Shown piece after piece: positions 1 through 10,600 of a stretch of 21,437 nt of DNA. This DNA is from Phallusia fumigata (Eukaryota > Chordata > Ascidiacea > Phlebobranchia > Ascidiidae). The translations under genes and the position numbers were made by a program. The DNA is taken from the NCBI GenBank assembly GCA_008931825.1, contig QXVZ01022760.1:1-21437 (forward strand). Reading direction: 5' to 3'. The notes under the pieces are model-generated. The model saw nothing but the letters and a program-made list of their open reading frames with translations. It was not told the origin of the DNA and ran no database searches. Numbering within the stretch: position 1 is the first letter of the stretch; each line of letters opens with the position of its first letter.

Positions 1-70
1 TACCATAAACCTTCGTTGGACTCTTCCCCATATTTTCATTACCATTTCCTCAAACTACATTCCCGAATTG

Positions 71-3005
71 CTACCTGAAAATACGTGCAGACTGGGTGGT
101 TCGAGTGCTGGCCGGATGGAGATGGTTTTGTGCCGGAACTGCCATTGTGTTTTCGCGGCGGGGTGGCATGGTCATCCTGCATCACAAAAAATTCACTTTT
201 ATCGGTCAAACATAAGAAATGTTCACTATGAACGAATGTGCTCCTGAAACTAAAACTGAATTTATGCAGTTGTTTATTAAAGCATTACGCGAAATTTTAA
301 ATTGAAATGCCGAAATGGATTATTATAGCAGCATTATTGTCAAAGCATAGGTGTATTTTAGTTCCCTGTTCACAAAAGGAATACATTGTATTGCAAGTGT
401 TTCGACAATCGCTGTTGTCATCATCAGTGTATAACGACGAACTGTGCGTTGTATACACAAGTGAGGAGTTATGTTTTTATTTAAGCTTATCTGTAAGTCT
501 GTGTCTTCTGTTTCAATGCGTAGAGCCTACGTACCACATAAAAACAAAAGAAAATTCTAGTGAGTAAGTTATTGTACCTTTTGTCCTTGATGGGCGATGA
601 TGACACAACATACGTCACATGTGATTTAAGATCACGTCCGTAACGTTCAAGTTTTCGACGTCGTTCGACGTGGTTTGATTTCAACATATTGACGCTGCAT
701 AACTGAAATACAAACGTGCTTGTATGAACCGACGTCGGTTTGACGTTGTGGTTGAATATTTGCGCAAATATTACGTTGCGTTGGGTATTTTCAGATATAT
801 TTGAAACTAAATCTGCTAAAACATACGGACCGGTATGAATCACTTAAGGATTGTTCGTACTGCGTTTAACAACATGTACTATGGTTAAAAATAGTCGTAT
901 CTGATTTTCAACCGAAAAATGCTTAAACTTGTTAGGCGTCCAACAGTGTAGGTTGTACAACATTGTCTGGTGTACAAGTGGTAGTCCACCGTCGCTGGTA
1001 TTCATGTAGCAGCTATGTGAAAAGTTTACTTACACCCCACTGGATTCTCTCCTGACTACACATGTCATGCGGTATAACTCCACCGATGCGCACTTTTTTC
1101 AGAATGTGAGTGTCTGAGGAACAAAAAAGAACATATTAACCTCTATACAAACTCGTTTATTCTTATGTGGAGGATGTTTTCAGCTCTGATATATATTTGA
1201 CTGTGTTAGGATATGTCTCACTACCTTTTCACTAGGCAAGCAAAGCAAACTTACCAAGTATCTTATTTGGGCTAGGTACACAAAAGGGGGCAAAGGTCAA
1301 TGTTTTTCAACTGCTTAGATCATATTGGATTTAAAACAACAAAGTATAGAAACACAAAAATCCTAATGTTGTGCTTCTATAATATTTCATTCCTGATAGG
1401 AAGAAGCATGATTTTATAATGTTTACAACCAGTCTGCCATCAAGCGGTTTGCTTTAGTGCATGTGTCTTGTTTCGTGGGTGCTTCTGGTTTCAATCAACC
1501 AGTTTGGATCTGCCGAAAGCTGCTAAAGTTTTTTTGTTCAGGTAAGCACAGACGAGCAGCATGAAATTATAATTCATATCCTTTTGGGTATAAAACAGCT
1601 GTACTACTGTTTCAGTTAATCATCTTGTACTGTTTACCATTAGTTTAATAATAACACAATACTAAAAATCACTTACATTGCATGTATGCATGGTTGTAAT
1701 CCTCCAACAAGTCATGCAGACTCTATAATTAAACAGTTCACAATAAACAAAAGAAATGTCAACATTAGCAGCAGTTTATATTACTTACCTTGTAAATGAG
1801 TGGTTTGTCCATCAGGTCTGATCTTCTGCTGATACCAAGTGCACCAAATCTCCCTTTGTACATGATTCCCAAAACAACATGATAGTAATGATGACCATTG
1901 AACTGTGACTTAAAGCCAATTGGGAAGCGTTCAACAGTTGAAAGACAGTTAGTTAGGTAACTGCAAAAAACACAAGGTTTATATAGCAGAAAATTGCAAC
2001 ACTATTTAAGAAATACACAACACATTTAATGTTGAAAATTTTAAAAAAATACTAACATTGCCACAATTACAGCTTCAAGGCACTTTATAGGCAAAGCTTC
2101 TTTGGTCATTTCTTTGGCTGTGTCCATTAGACCAGCCAAAGGCCTGTTCTTCTTTATTTCGAAAAGCTGTGTTCCAGTGTGGTTGTAGTGCAAATTTTGA
2201 ATATACATTTGAACAAGATGAAGATAGTTTGATATTGAGGATTGTGGATGCAGTACAGGAACAACTGGAACCGGAACCTTAAAAATATAGTTTTTTGCTT
2301 TTAAAATTAGTGTCTTTAAGGCTCTGTTTAGACTAATAGAAACATTTGTCTACTTTTTAAAAATACTGGCAAAAAGCTGTAAGTGCGCTCTGAACCAACA
2401 GAAACAGTTTCTTAATTCAGTTCTATTGACTATAATAATCACCAGAAGAAAAATGTGCGCTATGTTAAATTTTATTTACTGGTTGGTAGTGTTGACTGGA
2501 GCCTTCAAGGGTAAAATTGCAGGCCAATTTGGTACAAAATATAGTTCCAATAAAAACCGTTTTGTCTATGAGATATTAGCATTTTAACACGCAGCAGGTT
2601 GTCTTGTATATCAGGTAGAGTAAACTATTTCTTGGTAAATACTCTCAAAGCTTGGGGGTTGAGATAGGAAAAGCTCTTCATGTACTGAGGTAAAGTGAAT
2701 GATACACCTGAATACAGAGACATTAACTTTAAAACTCTAATACTGCTATAAACATTACACATGTGAAGCATAATCAAAAGACATAAAACTGCCGTAGCAC
2801 CACATTTTAAACTTACATCATTTAGTGAGTTGCAATTTTTAATTTGTTCAATATCTTGTTTTGCATCTGGGTGAAGTTTTGAAGCATGTCTCCACATTCT
2901 TTCCCAAGTGGCCTCATCCACAGGAAATCCATTTTTGTTCACATAAAATGGTAAGTTTCCTTCCTCCAAGTTGTCATCTTCATCTGGCAGTGCTTCCAGT
3001 GGCAT
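71..3005 (-). CDS. VASH: Vasohibin (tubulin tyrosine carboxypeptidase), seven exons
   Basis: Vasohibins, with the small chaperone SVBP, remove the C-terminal tyrosine of alpha-tubulin. Exons by splice sites and homology, 5' to 3': 3005-2817, 2277-2057, 1960-1789, 1722-1677, 1113-1034, 702-578 and 176-71, joining in frame to about 312 residues (vertebrate VASH1 is about 365). Exon 1 carries the family block GFPVDEATWERMWRH. Exon 2 has NHTGTQLFEIKK and LPIKCLEAV, exon 3 FPIGFKSQF and GALGISRRSDLM, exon 5 ILKKVRIGG. Cys129, His164 and Ser181 have the same 35- and 17-residue spacing as the known triad Cys169/His204/Ser221. The basic tail (ERRRKLERYGRDLKSH) is also family-like. The 3' end is the least sure part: the donor at 577 joins a clean acceptor (gtgatgcag) before 176, but exon 6 can also read through to a stop at 487-489. 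The start is the first ATG before the conserved block. Confidence 0.9.
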
Positions 3006-3982
3006 TTTTATGAGAGTATGGTTTTGTTAAATATTTACGTTCATCCTGCTACAACCAATACAAAAGTGGAAACAATAAATGTTATGACAAGCGTTAAAAA
3101 CACCTCATTTTTATTGCAACACAAGAACAATTTTGTTTTTGCACTGCTCTTTCCACACGTAGGGGACAACCTAAACAGGCACAATGTCAAAACAACTTAA
3201 CAAAAGGTAACCTAAACAAACGCTTTTCATAAACCATGGCAAAAAAATTAACAGACGCACTGCAATAAAGCTATAAAACATTGGAAACCACATGTCAAAG
3301 CAAACGCAAATTATAAATCCGGGATCGACTACAACAAAAAATGTACTTAACGAAAAACATTGTCAAGAACAACTGCAAAGTAAGGAAGAGGCACTCATCT
3401 CTTTTTTTACTTTTGTGAATTTTTCTGTTAAAAAGGAAATCAAATCTTTGTCTAAAAATATTTGTTTTTATTAATGTGCATCTTTTGTTTTGTTTTTTGT
3501 AACATTTTAGCAGCGTCAGTAGTAACCATAGAAATCAATTTCAGACTTGAATATCAAAAGTATTTTTAAAACAAAATGCCAATGTTAAAATTTCTTCATT
3601 TTTGTTTCAAAAGTGCTAACATAGATGGTTCAACAAAGTTATCACCATTACAATAAAAACGTAACTAAAATCCAACAGAAATGCGAAATATTTTGCAACT
3701 AAAATTTTGCAACGATTTTAAACATTAAATAAAGATTTGGCCTTGATTAACTAAAGAACTGAAACAAACAATGGATTCTAAACATTTCAAAACTAAAATC
3801 ATTAAATAATGTTTTGCCTTTACTTTTTGAACTTAAATTGGGTAATGTGTAGTATATTTATGACCTAACTTTACGGGTAATTATTTGGGGTTTTCCCCAT
3901 CATGAACACTCAAAACAATCAGGGCTCGAGGAAAAACTAAATTAACAACGTAATATCTTTGACTTGAAAAGGAAGACTTGTA
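3006..3982. promoter_or_regulatory. Divergent intergenic region between vasohibin and SUPT7L
   Basis: These 977 bases separate the start codons of two genes transcribed away from each other, so the region should hold both promoters and 5' UTRs. It is AT-rich with no GC-rich island, and I see no convincing TATA box or named factor site. Two short open frames (3018-3200 and 3292-3474, plus strand) have no recognisable domain and are probably chance. A shared promoter is inferred from layout only. Confidence 0.45.
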
Positions 3983-6900
3983 ATGGCAGAAAACATAATG
4001 ACGGAAGAAATTTGGGGTGAGCTACCTCCAGTTGAAGGTACAACTCAAGTGACCAGATCTATGTTGGAAATGTTAAACCCAAAACCATATGTTGTAAGTT
4101 GATAGTAATGAAAACAAACTTTTCTTGTGACAAGTCCCAGATTTGGTGGTAGAATGAATATTGCTTTGTCGTACAAATGCTTGAAAAGCAGCAATGTGTT
4201 GACCTCACAAACATAATAACCCTATTAATTTGGTTTAACCGAGTATATTGATTGGGTTTAAGCAAGTTTTCCAACATCCTTAGATGTTGGTAGTGAAAGT
4301 GGATGTATTCTCAAGATGCCCTTGCAATCACAAAACGCTTTATCAGGGACAGCATGATTAACCCTCCTTTTTGGTTTAGGTGGAGTCTCGTTAAATACAA
4401 ATGTCACCCCCAATCTCACTTGTGTGAAATAGTGTTGAATGTTATGATAATATTCATGTAATTAAGTAGGGATGTTCAAAGTAGAATATCGAATCCCAAT
4501 CTATTCAAATCCAAATTTGCCAATTATATCGTGTATTTGAAACTGATATTTTTTTTCGTCTGCACTTTGTATTGATGTAAGTGACAATCACGGAAACAAC
4601 AGCACCAAAGTAACTCCGCTTTCTAATTACAAACGCTTTTTACATCTATCACACCTAATTATAATGACCGCATATCTGACATTGTTCAGACGTTGAAATA
4701 AATCACCCTCAGTTACACAGTCACATGTAGCACAAGTCACTGGGTTAAATTTTTAAAGTTTATTAAACAGTCCTTCAATGTTGTTTTGTTACTGGAAGTT
4801 CTGTATGTCATTCTACAAAAATGATATAAGATTTAGATTCGATAATCTGGATTCGAAACAACTATTTTAGAATAGCCAGATATTCTACTGAACATCGATA
4901 GTGTTAAGCATTTTAACTACAACTTTTGTTTAAAGAGTGAAACTGAACCGAATCACATCAGCATTCAAGCGCCTGAAACAAAACAGAGAAAGTTTCCGAA
5001 ATGTCCCTATGTTTCACATTCAATTAGTTTGCTCACATATATTTCTGAGGTAAAGCTTTTGAAATAACATTTTATCAGTTTGAACCATTTATGCCTGCTC
5101 ATATATACATTTTGTAAATTACACAACAATTTTGTATGAGCACAAATTTTAACCTGTGCTACAGGTAGAAAAACTTATTCAAGAAGTGTCAACGACAAAA
5201 AACAAACATGTGATAATGCCAAAACTTCCAGAATTTGAAAAACTTCAACTCAAAATAGAAGAGGACCATGAAACAGATAGGTTTAGCATAAAATTGATCT
5301 AAGACCATGTAATGGGATGGTTAAATTTACAAAATTACCATTGGTTTTGCAGAAAGAATAATTTTGAATATGGCACAAATGTACAAACTGTCAAAGCTCT
5401 GACCAGACGAGGGGTTGCAACATTGGCGTTGCAATATGAATGTGAAAAATCCACCAATTCGGCATTGGACTTTTTGACAGATTTGACAATGCAATGGATT
5501 GAAACTGTTACAAAATCTCTGAGGTTGATTGTAGATAATGAAGCTCTTACTGGTAAGTAGTGTCTGTAAAATAATAATTGCGGTGTGGAGACAATCTGTA
5601 AATGTAGTACGTTCGTTCTTGAAGACTTGTAAAGTCAAAATATAGGTTTGCAGATTGTTGGTTTAACCTTAAATTGTCTCACAAACTGTGATAGTAGAAC
5701 TGCAATATAGTGGGGGAGCCTAAATATTAATAAGGCCTGGTCTTACATCTACCTGTTTTTTACAAATGTATTCTTCTGAAAAGGATTGTATTACTACACA
5801 GGCAGGACAGGCTTCTATGATGCAGTTGACCAACTGCTGCATGATTATGAAATTGATGGCATCAGGGAAATAAACCACTTCTTTAAGCAGGGAGTAATTG
5901 GTTACCATGACAACTTGGTACAGCAAAGCAAGAATGTAACAGCCAAATTGCAAGCACTCTGTTCTTCAACAAAGCAAAGTAAGCCAAAGAGATATGAGTA
6001 GAAAAAATTAACTGTCAAAAACTACCGTTTGTTACAGCCTTGCCAGACCTGCCAAAGCCAGTTGTTAAGCAAGAAGAACCTACTCAAAGTGGATGGGTGT
6101 CTGTGCAAAATACAAGGTTTGTTATACCTTTTTGGTCTCGAAATTTTTATCCATTGTATAATAAGTTTGGGGTGACCACATAACCATAAAACAAAGGTTA
6201 ACCCAAGGTGTTTCCACACAAGTGTTATTGAAAGGAAGCTACAGGCTAAAATGAACAAGTTTCAAGTTTTTTGTTGCAACATTTAGTCTGCCTAATAAAG
6301 TAGCTGTGTAGAAAACGTAATGATGCAGAAAAGAAGCAGTTGCAGTATATACAAATTTTTATTTATTTTTGAGGACCACATTTGAAAAGGGCCTAGGCCA
6401 AGATATAGCATTTGTCAAAGTTGTTTTAGAATTTTTGTGTCCAAAAAATTATGTTACATCCACAAGCACTATGTGTTTTACCTTTTCAGCTCCATCTCCT
6501 AAAAGAACAGTGGTCTCCTTTTGTCAAGGTAGAACAGAGTATTGAGTATGGTGAAAAAATGTTTTAGCAAATACAAATATCACTCAATTTAATTTTTAGT
6601 CAACTAGAATTTGATAGCAAATCAGATTGTAATGTTTCACATGTCTGGGAACAATAAAGACCTAGTCGAGTTCAGGTGAAAAGATTGGTAGCCATAGGCT
6701 GTATTTTTATCGACAGCAGAAACGTTTACAAACCCCAACTTAAAAAAAAAATTATCTTTCACAATGTTTTATCAGATCTTCAGCAGATAATTGAACATAC
6801 TCTAACAATTTTATTCTACTTTTTCAGTGGTCAAAGTGTTAGCACTGTCTTGGCTGGAACAAATTTGCAGCCGTTCGTCAAAACCGAACCCCACAATTCT

Positions 6901-7041
6901 GTTCGAACTAATTGGACACCAAGCCCTGCTCAAAATGAAGTTGTTCGTGGTCAGGAGCTTTCAGCATACATGAATACTTTCCGACCGATAAGCCCAACAC
7001 AAGATACATATGGTCCAAAGAAGAAAAAGATTAGGAAATAA
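3983..7041 (+). CDS. SUPT7L: SUPT7L, STAGA/SAGA complex subunit STAF65-gamma, six exons
   Basis: SUPT7L is the metazoan Spt7-like subunit of the STAGA/SAGA histone acetyltransferase coactivator and pairs with a TAF through a histone fold. Exons: 3983-4093, 5165-5280, 5353-5552, 5802-5978, 6038-6116 and 6828-7041, all joining in phase to 298 residues (human 414). The N-terminus (IWGELPPVEG) resembles the human start with its WGE motif. Residues about 80-145 are the bromodomain-associated histone fold (ALTRRGVATLALQY, then LRLIVDNEALTG). Residues 144-195 form the following helical segment (INHFFKQGVIGYHDNLV). Two SUMO-type psi-K-x-E sites, VKQE at 211-214 and VKTE at 245-248, sit where the family has KxEEP/KxEP motifs. 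The protein ends in a basic KKKKIRK tail, like the basic human C-terminus. The first intron (4094-5164) is the longest and contains a MITE. The polyadenylation signal overlaps the stop codon. Confidence 0.9.
4467..4900. mobile_element. hAT-like MITE in intron 1 of SUPT7L
   Basis: The left end reads TAGGGATGTTCAAAGTAGAA and the right end, reverse-complemented, TATCGATGTTCAGTAGAATA, giving imperfect terminal inverted repeats over about 25 bases. More inward, GAATCC/GATTCG-rich stretches also mirror each other. The 8 bases just outside are taattaag on the left and gtgttaag on the right, matching at five of eight, as expected for an aged 8-bp hAT target duplication. There is no transposase frame inside. 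The class is inferred from the TAGGG start and the 8-bp duplication. Confidence 0.6.
6490..6528 (+). other. Possible 39-nt cassette exon in SUPT7L intron 5
   Basis: A segment bounded by a good acceptor (ttttaccttttcag) and a donor (CAAG|gtagaa) lies between exons 5 and 6. Exons 5 and 6 join in phase without it. If included, it adds 39 nt but reads to a TAA after four codons (AG|C TCC ATC TCC TAA), so it would truncate the protein before the C-terminal SUMO-type site and basic tail. It could be a poison exon or chance splice-like sequence. Confidence 0.25.
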
Positions 7042-7042
7042 A
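7037..7042 (+). terminator. AATAAA polyadenylation signal overlapping the SUPT7L stop codon
   Basis: AATAAA includes the TAA stop at 7039-7041, and a T/G-rich stretch (ttgtctgttttcttttttgt) follows directly. A transcript cleaved there would have a 3' UTR of only a few tens of bases. Confidence 0.6.
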
Positions 7043-7663
7043 ATTGTCTGTTTTCTTTTTTGTCATGAAGTTTCTTAAGCTGTTTTTAACAAACAGCCAA
7101 AAAAGATAAGACAAAAAAAGTTTGCACACCATTGAGGAGTATTTGTTATCAGATAACTGTTTTTAAAAAAGTGACAGTGGCTGACAATTCAGTTAGATTT
7201 ACTCATTCCACTGGCTTGTCATTGGAAATAGCCTCTTCATAATATTTTGCTGACCAAGTAAAGTTACAGGCAGAAGTCTTGTTTTGCCCCAATACCAAAA
7301 CTATGATGCAGGCTAGTGCATCTCCAAACAGAAAAACAATATTTTAAAGAAGACATTTTCAGATGTGTCGATAATTGTATTGTAACAGAGGTATCACACA
7401 GCACAGCATGCAATATGCACAAAAATAACATTTTTAACACAAACAGTAGATAGGAAGTTCCACATGAGTTAGGCAGAGTAAAATAATGTCGCAATATTAT
7501 TTTAGTTGGATATTTCTTGTACCAAGCAATGAAAGCATTATTTTGCATAACTGAGACTTGTCTACTAAATTAGACCAATTAAACATACATACAGATATCA
7601 CAAATTATTTTTTCAATTGTTGACATAATTAGAAAAACTTAAAACCTACAGTGTTGTTTTTGT
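7043..7663. other. Convergent intergenic interval between SUPT7L and the GMC oxidoreductase
   Basis: Tail-to-tail spacer holding the 3' UTRs of both genes. The minus-strand frame 7264-7548 has no recognisable domain and its composition matches the surrounding AT-rich DNA. No exact AATAAA was seen for the minus-strand gene; AATAAT occurs about 55 bases past its stop. Confidence 0.4.
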
Positions 7664-10600
7664 TTAAATATCATTTTCAAGTTTCCAATCAGATTTAATC
7701 CAGTCTGCCAGTCTCTCTGCAATCATGTAACATGTTGCTTGTAGGGGGCCAGTAAGATCATGGGGCATGACAGATGCATCAGCAATTCGGAGCCTGTTGA
7801 CTCCATAAACCCTAAAAAAGCAGATTTAAGACTACTTAATCAGTCTTTATTTTAGTAAGATGTACAAAAATGTTTTTTTTGCTCCTCCAAGCCGGTTCAA
7901 TCTATAAAATAAGGTCGCTTTAGCAATGCAACAAAAAAATATATTTCCCGAAAAAGAAATAAATTTGTATCACACCACAGAATTGATGGAATAGCATTGC
8001 ATCAGAAAATACACTGCCGTGAGGCACAATATGTCCAAAATTGATGTTTGGATACTTGTTAGGTGTCCACACTTGCTTGCAGCAGCAAATAGTAAGAGAT
8101 TCTGAAGGTTTACTAAAACCGTTTTATTTGTTCACTCTTAACACCTTAGTGTTAACCACTTTTTAAAAATCAATTTTTACTTTAATTTTGGATTCACAAC
8201 AGACATCTTGTCCTTTCCCATCTTAGCAGTACAGCAGGGATGAAAAGAAGTAAAAGTTTCATGACGAGTGACACACATGTACTTTTCATCTCTGTGATAA
8301 ATAGAAAAGGGATAATTAAAATGACAAAACTTGTTAACTTCTAAAATTAATATATGTCCAAAGTGTGGAACATACCCATCTAGTGCATCGCATGTGTCAT
8401 ACAACATCACTTGTTCTGCTTTGACATCTTTGAAAGCTTTAGTTTCAGAAAGACGTTTTACAAACTTTATACCTGTCATAGTAAAATTTTTGTTAGTTGC
8501 CTTAGTATGCTGGTTTAGATTTGATAAAAAAATGGGGGTTCCATTAAGTTCCAGTAAACAAACTTACTGTTTAAACATTTAGGGTTTGAATCAATTCCCA
8601 GCATTTAACAAATCCTAAATGACATTTTCTGTTTTTGACACACTTTTCGCAAGTGCTCTATAATGTTTGTTACAGGTTTTGCTATGCTCTTTACAAGTTG
8701 GTTGTATTTGTTGAAATTTACAGAATGTTAACCATAAAAGATTGTCGGAAAACATGTAAGTTTGAAATTGAAGTGCTGATTAACTGCAAACATACTTTCA
8801 ATCATGTTTTTCATATCATCAGGGTGCTTAAAGTATTTTGGATCAATAATTGGTTTATTGGATGGATCAGTTGTATTTAAACGAATGGTCCCAAGACTCT
8901 TGGCATGTGACAAAACACTGACAATGTAGAAAGAATAGACAATTCCGTCTCTTTGTTCCTCAGCCTTTTTGGCTGCTGCACTGTACATCTGTCCAACACA
9001 ATGTTTTTTAAAACTTATATTTAAAAAAGGTATATATTTAATTTGAAAGCATAGATATGTATCATGCACTCAAGGTCTTATTATTATTTATGTTATTTTA
9101 TACAAGTGTGCAAGAACACCAAATTGATACTAATTGTCACAACACAATCATGCACCTAAATGTTATGACCACTGTGAGCAACATATCTTTGATTTGAATT
9201 TTAAACTTTGCAAAAAGTGTGCAAAAATTATAGGACTCTGAATTGTACCCTTGTTAACTAATGATGTTTTAACTTGTCAAATAACTTAAGTCGTCTCTTT
9301 AACTTGTCAACAACTTAATTGAGTGTCTCTGGAGAAAAAAAAGTAACCTCAGGGTGCAGGTTTCCAGCTGTCATGTACATTGTCCTAAAAGTTTCAACAT
9401 CCATTTCCAGGCCTCCAAAAAACAATTGTGTTTGTGGCAAACGACTGTAAAAAAACACACAAAATGTGTCACAAACCATTGTAAAGTAATGATCGGTAAA
9501 TCTAGCATCACCTATTATTAAATCGAATGGTTGCAAATGAATCACTTATACTTCCAGCAATTAATCCTGTACCGTGAAGAAGATATTCTAAAGTTGAAGA
9601 CATCATCTAGATACATTTTTTGTGTGATTAATCTAGCTTAAAAAAATTGTAACCTAAATGCTACTGACCGTTTTTGTTGAAAGAAGTTTGTGAGAAATGT
9701 TGGGAGCATGAAAAAATGTTGGCACCATTACATGATCTTCCAAGTTTGATCCCACACCAGGCAGGTCAGAAACAACTGTAATCTGGAAAAGAGTTATCCC
9801 AAGATAAGTTTTTAATTAACCCAATGTGAAAACATGGGAAGTTAATAAATCAATTGCTTGAATTTATTTTGCACTTAGATGTTTTGTTGTAAAAATGAGT
9901 TGCATGCATAAAGCAGGCTTCTAATTCATCAGTGTGCATTTAACTGTGCAATCTTTCTGTAACATACAATTGGTTACTGTTAAGAGACTATGGCTGGAAA
10001 CAGATGCATTTTTTATAAAATCACTTTGTTGTCTTGAAGGTGCTTTTTGGGTCCAATGCCTGAAAGCATTAGAATGTGAGGATTTTCTATAGCTCCAGCT
10101 GAGAGAATGATTTCTTTCTTGGCTTTGATTGTGTGTTGCTTGCCATCTCTTTCCATTTCAACTCCAACTGCATTCTTTTTGTCATCAAACAAAATCTTTG
10201 TGACCCGAGCACGAACAACTATATGCAGATGATCTTGCCTACAAATTAATATGCCAAGAATATATTAAAGAAATCCAGCATAAGAAGATTAGATATTCAT
10301 GATTACAAAACCTTGAATAAGCAACTGGTCGCAAGTAGGCTGTAGCAGAGTTTTGTCTGTAGCCATCTTTGATAGTTTGGTGAAAATAAGCAAATCCATC
10401 CATAGATTCGCCATTATAATCATCTAATATAGGAAAACCTGCGAGAAAAAATATTGTTAAAACCTGTACCCGTCATCAAAACTATACATTTGAGAAAAAA
10501 CAGTTGTTATGATAGTCAAGTGGCTACAAATATCCTTGTGCTTGCAATGTTTGTGGCTTCAACCAAAACTATTGCACAGCAGAGCACATTAAGGTATAGG

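Noticed and set aside
3292-3474. 60-codon plus-strand frame in the vasohibin/SUPT7L spacer
   Set aside because: No recognisable domain, AT-rich composition like its surroundings and no matching downstream exon.
5327-5638. 103-codon minus-strand frame
   Set aside because: It is antisense to SUPT7L exon 3, whose histone-fold translation and splice sites are convincing.
6022-6258. 78-codon minus-strand frame
   Set aside because: Antisense to SUPT7L exon 5 and its intron; no family resemblance.
8635-8880. 81-codon plus-strand frame
   Set aside because: Runs through an intron and antisense to oxidoreductase exon 10.
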